From: Halanaerobiales bacterium
Lineage (GTDB): Bacteria; Bacillota_F; Halanaerobiia; Halanaerobiales; DTU029
DNA length: 6,473 nt
Assembly (NCBI GenBank): GCA_016278415.1
Contig: JADQBV010000034.1
Location: 1-6,473 of the forward strand
Direction of reading: 5' to 3'
A model generated the notes under the pieces. It was not told the origin of the DNA. It was given only the letters and a program-made list of their open reading frames with translations, and made no database searches. Positions 4,096 through 6,473 of this stretch are shown piece by piece (positions within the stretch are counted from its first letter, which is position 1; every line of letters starts with the position of its first letter). Both the position numbers and the translations under genes were made by a program.

Positions 4096-5397
4096 ATGAC
4101 ACAGTATAAAAAGAATAGTATTACTTTAACAGGTGCAATTGGTTTAGGGATTGGTGTAATGATAGGTGCAGGAATATTTGCTTTGATGGGACAGGTAGCA
4201 GAACTTGGTGGAAATTGGTTCCCCTTTATGTTTATTATTGGAGCAGTCGCTACTGCATTTAGTTCCTATTCATATATTAAACTCAGTAAAGAGTTTCCTT
4301 CGGCTGGTGGAATTGGTACATTTTTAATAAAAGAATATGGTAAAAATGCACTTTCTGTATCTGCAGCCATGCTTATGGCATTTTCAATGGTTATCAGTCA
4401 GAGCTTTGTTGCCAGGACATTTGGCACTTATACATTACAGCTCTTTAATTTTACCAAATTAGAATTTTTAGTACCAATTCTAGGGGTAGCTTTACTGACT
4501 TTTGCTTTTTTTGTCAACATATTAAGCAATCAATTCATTCAAACATTCACTTCCACGATTACGTTATTAAAAGTTGTTGGATTGTGTATATTTGCAATTC
4601 TGGCCCTGTGGGTAGTCGGGTTTTCTTTTACCCCGGCTGAAACGAACGGTAGAATTGTAAATTCCAGCATACTGGATTATGGTGCTGCAGTTGCTTTAAC
4701 TATTTTGGCATTTAAAGGTTTTACTACAATCACAAATAGTGGTTCTGAAATTGTTGATCCAAATGTAAATGTAGGAAGGGCTATTATGATTTCAATATTT
4801 ATAAGTGCTCTGGTTTATCTTTTATTGGCCTGGGCTGTTTCAAGCAATCTTCCATTAGAAAGTATTATTAAAGCAAAGAATTATGCCCTTGCTGAAGCAG
4901 CAAGACCAGCATTAGGCAGTATAGGTGTTTGGTTCACTGTAATTATTGCAATTATTTCAACCGTTTCAGGGGCGATTGCAAGTGTTTTTGCAGTCTCTCG
5001 TATGATAGCAGTGCTTACAGAAATGACACTGATTCCCCACAAACATTTTAATATGCCTGGAACTATTCAAAAACATGCATTAGTATACACTATTGTAATT
5101 GCAATGGCCCTGACAATTTTCTTTAATTTAACTAGAATCGCTTCAATGGGTACAATACTTTATCTTGTAATGGACATACTTATCCATTGGGGTGTATTAA
5201 AAAATGTAAGAAAGAAAGTTAAAGCGAATCCGATAATTGTTTTAACAGCAATAATCTTTGATGTACTTATATTGAGTGCCTTTATCTGGGTGAAGAGTAT
5301 AGAAGATATATTAGTTGTAATCATTTCAATTATTTCTATTATAATCATCTATATGATGGAAAAGTGGTTTTTACGTAAAAAAGCTTATATAGATTAA
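4096..5397 (+). CDS. APC-superfamily amino acid permease (433 aa)
   Basis: A cytoplasmic-membrane transporter of the amino acid-polyamine-organocation superfamily. The first helix has GIGVMIGAGIFALMG (18-32), with the unwound GAGIF motif that binds the substrate backbone. The sixth-helix region AFKGFTTITNSGSEI (205-219), followed by DPNVNVGRAI, is typical, as is SRMIAVLTEMTLIP (301-314). About twelve hydrophobic segments are visible and length is normal for small APC permeases. I take the ATG at 4096 because GAGGTG lies 6 bases before it; the in-frame GTG at 4087 is part of that Shine-Dalgarno. The gene is divergent from the copB remnant and is followed by a short hairpin. Side-chain specificity cannot be read; an amino acid or amine substrate coupled to protons is the family expectation. 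The leader hairpin suggests possible control by premature termination. Confidence 0.9.
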   Translation: MTQYKKNSITLTGAIGLGIGVMIGAGIFALMGQVAELGGNWFPFMFIIGAVATAFSSYSYIKLSKEFPSAGGIGTFLIKEYGKNALSVSAAMLMAFSMVISQSFVARTFGTYTLQLFNFTKLEFLVPILGVALLTFAFFVNILSNQFIQTFTSTITLLKVVGLCIFAILALWVVGFSFTPAETNGRIVNSSILDYGAAVALTILAFKGFTTITNSGSEIVDPNVNVGRAIMISIFISALVYLLLAWAVSSNLPLESIIKAKNYALAEAARPALGSIGVWFTVIIAIISTVSGAIASVFAVSRMIAVLTEMTLIPHKHFNMPGTIQKHALVYTIVIAMALTIFFNLTRIASMGTILYLVMDILIHWGVLKNVRKKVKANPIIVLTAIIFDVLILSAFIWVKSIEDILVVIISIISIIIIYMMEKWFLRKKAYID

Positions 5398-5417
5398 TGT
5401 TTAATCCGAGTAGCAAC

Positions 5418-5433
5418 CTCCTTAGGGAGTTTT
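5418..5433 (+). terminator. Short hairpin with T run after the permease gene
   Basis: CTCC (5418-5421) and GGAG (5426-5429) pair around TTAG, followed by TTTT (5430-5433), and two further A-T pairs may form past a mismatch. It lies about 20 bases after the permease stop codon. The stem is short, so it would be a weak intrinsic terminator with read-through into the cupin gene possible. Confidence 0.45.
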
Positions 5434-5527
5434 AGCCAGTCTACTATTATTCATAATTTTCCAGGGTAGATGAGCAAAATAATGTAGCTGAAAAAATGAT
5501 TGATAAAAAAGATATAGGGGTGTTAAT

Positions 5528-5878
5528 ATGCAGTATTTTAAACTTAGTAATTACATAGTAGAACCTGAAATGAAAATAGCCAAAAGAATCATATTTAGTG
5601 ATGAAAATACAGTAGCCTTTATTCTTAATATTGCTGAAGGAGAATCTTTACCTGAACATACACATTTTAACTGTACTGTACTTCTTAAGGTAATCAAAGG
5701 CCAGGCAGATGTCCTGGCAGATGGGGAACCGGTAGCCATCGACCAGGGTAATCTGCTACAGCTTGATGGAGCAGAGAAAATGTCAGTTACTAATACCGGT
5801 CTAGAAACACTGATTCTTTATGTTACAATATCTCCTTTACCTCCATCCAAAAATTATATTGAAAATGTTGATTTTTAA
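5528..5878 (+). CDS. Small cupin-fold protein with incomplete metal site (116 aa)
   Basis: A single cupin_2-type beta-barrel domain, probably cytoplasmic, with no signal peptide. The first cupin motif appears as EGESLPEHTHFNCTVLLKVI-KG: H44 and H46 are present and G58 is in place, but the conserved Glu a few residues after the second His is absent. The second motif is weaker still: DQG at 72-74 stands for PxG, D80 or nearby replaces the last His, and N89 is kept. Only two of the usual four metal ligands are therefore certain, so enzymatic activity cannot be assumed; many small cupins bind ligands or regulate. The start has AGGGGTG 5 bases upstream. It follows the permease on the same strand by 130 bases, so co-transcription is possible. 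No specific partner or substrate is suggested. Confidence 0.82.
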   Translation: MQYFKLSNYIVEPEMKIAKRIIFSDENTVAFILNIAEGESLPEHTHFNCTVLLKVIKGQADVLADGEPVAIDQGNLLQLDGAEKMSVTNTGLETLILYVTISPLPPSKNYIENVDF

Positions 5879-5943
5879 AATATTTTACTGTCCATCAGGA
5901 GTGAGCAAGAATGTGTTTTGTCTTTTTTTACAACTTTTTGTAG

Positions 5944-6473
5944 TTAACATTCCTTTATCACCAGATTATCAAACGCAAATTTATAGGGTGATTTACTTGC
6001 AAACTTCTCTACATTACTGGTTCCCCTTTTCGTTGACAGTAGCGTCCCAGGACCACCAACACAGCCCCCAGGGCAGGCCATGCCTTCCAATAAGTAACCA
6101 TTATACTGACCATGTACTGCTTTTAGCAGCATCTTTTTGCAATCACTCAATCCATCAGCCGTTGCAATCATAACCTCTTGATTGTACAACTCAGCCAGAT
6201 TGGCCTGAATCGCCCTGGATACTCCTCCAGCATTAGCATAGGCCCGGCCATAGTAAGAAGCATCATTGATGTCATTCTCCTCTTCTATTTGAGTTAACTC
6301 GATATCAGCTGCAACAAATATGGCTGCCAGCTCTTCAAAGGTAATTACAAAATCAACGTGTTCTCTAACCTCTTTACTCAGTGCCTCGAGCTTTTTGGAG
6401 ATACAGGGGCCTATAAAAACTACTTTACTTTCCGGATTATTCTCTTTCACTGCATCAGCGGTGAAGACCATCG
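5944..6473 (-). CDS. [FeFe]-hydrogenase-like protein, C-terminal H-cluster domain (partial, 5' end beyond right edge)
   Basis: The frame stays open to the right edge; the first visible Met (codon at 6471-6469) is probably internal, since relatives have S-P-M at this point. About 176 residues are present. Two of the three H-cluster signatures are seen: GPCISKKLEA (residues 21-30 from that Met, C23), the place of the usual MPCxxKxxE, and EGMACPGGCVGGPG (129-142, C133 and C137). The first signature (TSCCP) would lie off the edge. Further family text is VDFVITFEELAA and YGRAYANAGGVSRAI. The H-cluster domain forms or uses H2; in divergent groups it may act as an H2 sensor. Met before PC is replaced by Gly, a feature of non-prototypical groups. 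G+C looks higher than in the neighbouring genes. The gene converges on the cupin gene with a 65-base gap. Confidence 0.88.
   Translation of the reverse strand, partial: MVFTADAVKENNPESKVVFIGPCISKKLEALSKEVREHVDFVITFEELAAIFVAADIELTQIEEENDINDASYYGRAYANAGGVSRAIQANLAELYNQEVMIATADGLSDCKKMLLKAVHGQYNGYLLEGMACPGGCVGGPGTLLSTKRGTSNVEKFASKSPYKFAFDNLVIKEC

Noticed and set aside
5464..5527. Open frame VDEQNNVAEKMIDKKDIGVL before the cupin gene
   Set aside because: Looks mildly coding, but it is short, has a stop close upstream and overlaps the cupin start and its Shine-Dalgarno; cannot be told from chance.
5820..6173. 117-residue open frame on the plus strand
   Set aside because: It begins inside the cupin gene and continues antisense to the hydrogenase gene; the composition is not protein-like and no family is recognised.
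1..6473. CRISPR array, rRNA, tRNA, integrase or phage genes
   Set aside because: No regularly spaced repeats, RNA-gene signatures or mobility proteins were seen on either strand.

Overview
The window is AT-rich DNA with strong purine-rich Shine-Dalgarno sites, TTGACA-type promoters and an [FeFe]-hydrogenase domain. This points to an anaerobic low-GC Firmicute (Clostridia or Halanaerobiales type). That assignment is inference from style and gene content; there is no rRNA or other phylogenetic marker.

The left half (1-2620) is a copper-responsive block, all on the minus strand. From right to left in transcription order it holds: a divergent Lgt-family membrane protein (1790-2512), a CsoR copper-sensing repressor with the C36/H61/C65 ligand set (1417-1701), a ZIP-family metal transporter (657-1394), a 53-residue YHS metal-binding protein (330-491), and the N-terminus of a copper P-type ATPase or, less likely, a copper chaperone, cut by the left edge (1-82). 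Three promoters on that strand, in front of the Lgt-like gene, the YHS gene and copA, share one layout: TTGACA, exactly 17 bp, a TATA-like -10, then a TACC/GGTA dyad at the start of the transcript. The dyads look like CsoR operators. I read the region as a small CsoR regulon: copper lifts repression, and export (copA), metal handling (YHS), the ZIP transporter, the Lgt-like enzyme and the repressor itself are induced together.

The middle (2867-3772) is genomic wreckage. It holds a copB-type (CPH) copper ATPase gene with a nonsense codon, an internal deletion with frameshift, and a loss of everything after the DKTGT phosphorylation site. There it is joined directly to the C-terminal domain of an M23 peptidase. 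A good terminator (2802-2837) closes this piece.

The right half holds an intact APC-superfamily permease on the plus strand (4096-5397), preceded by a long leader with a terminator-like hairpin. It is followed by a small degenerate cupin protein (5528-5878), and then by the C-terminal part of an [FeFe]-hydrogenase-like protein on the minus strand that runs off the right edge. No tRNA, rRNA, CRISPR array or recognisable insertion sequence was seen.
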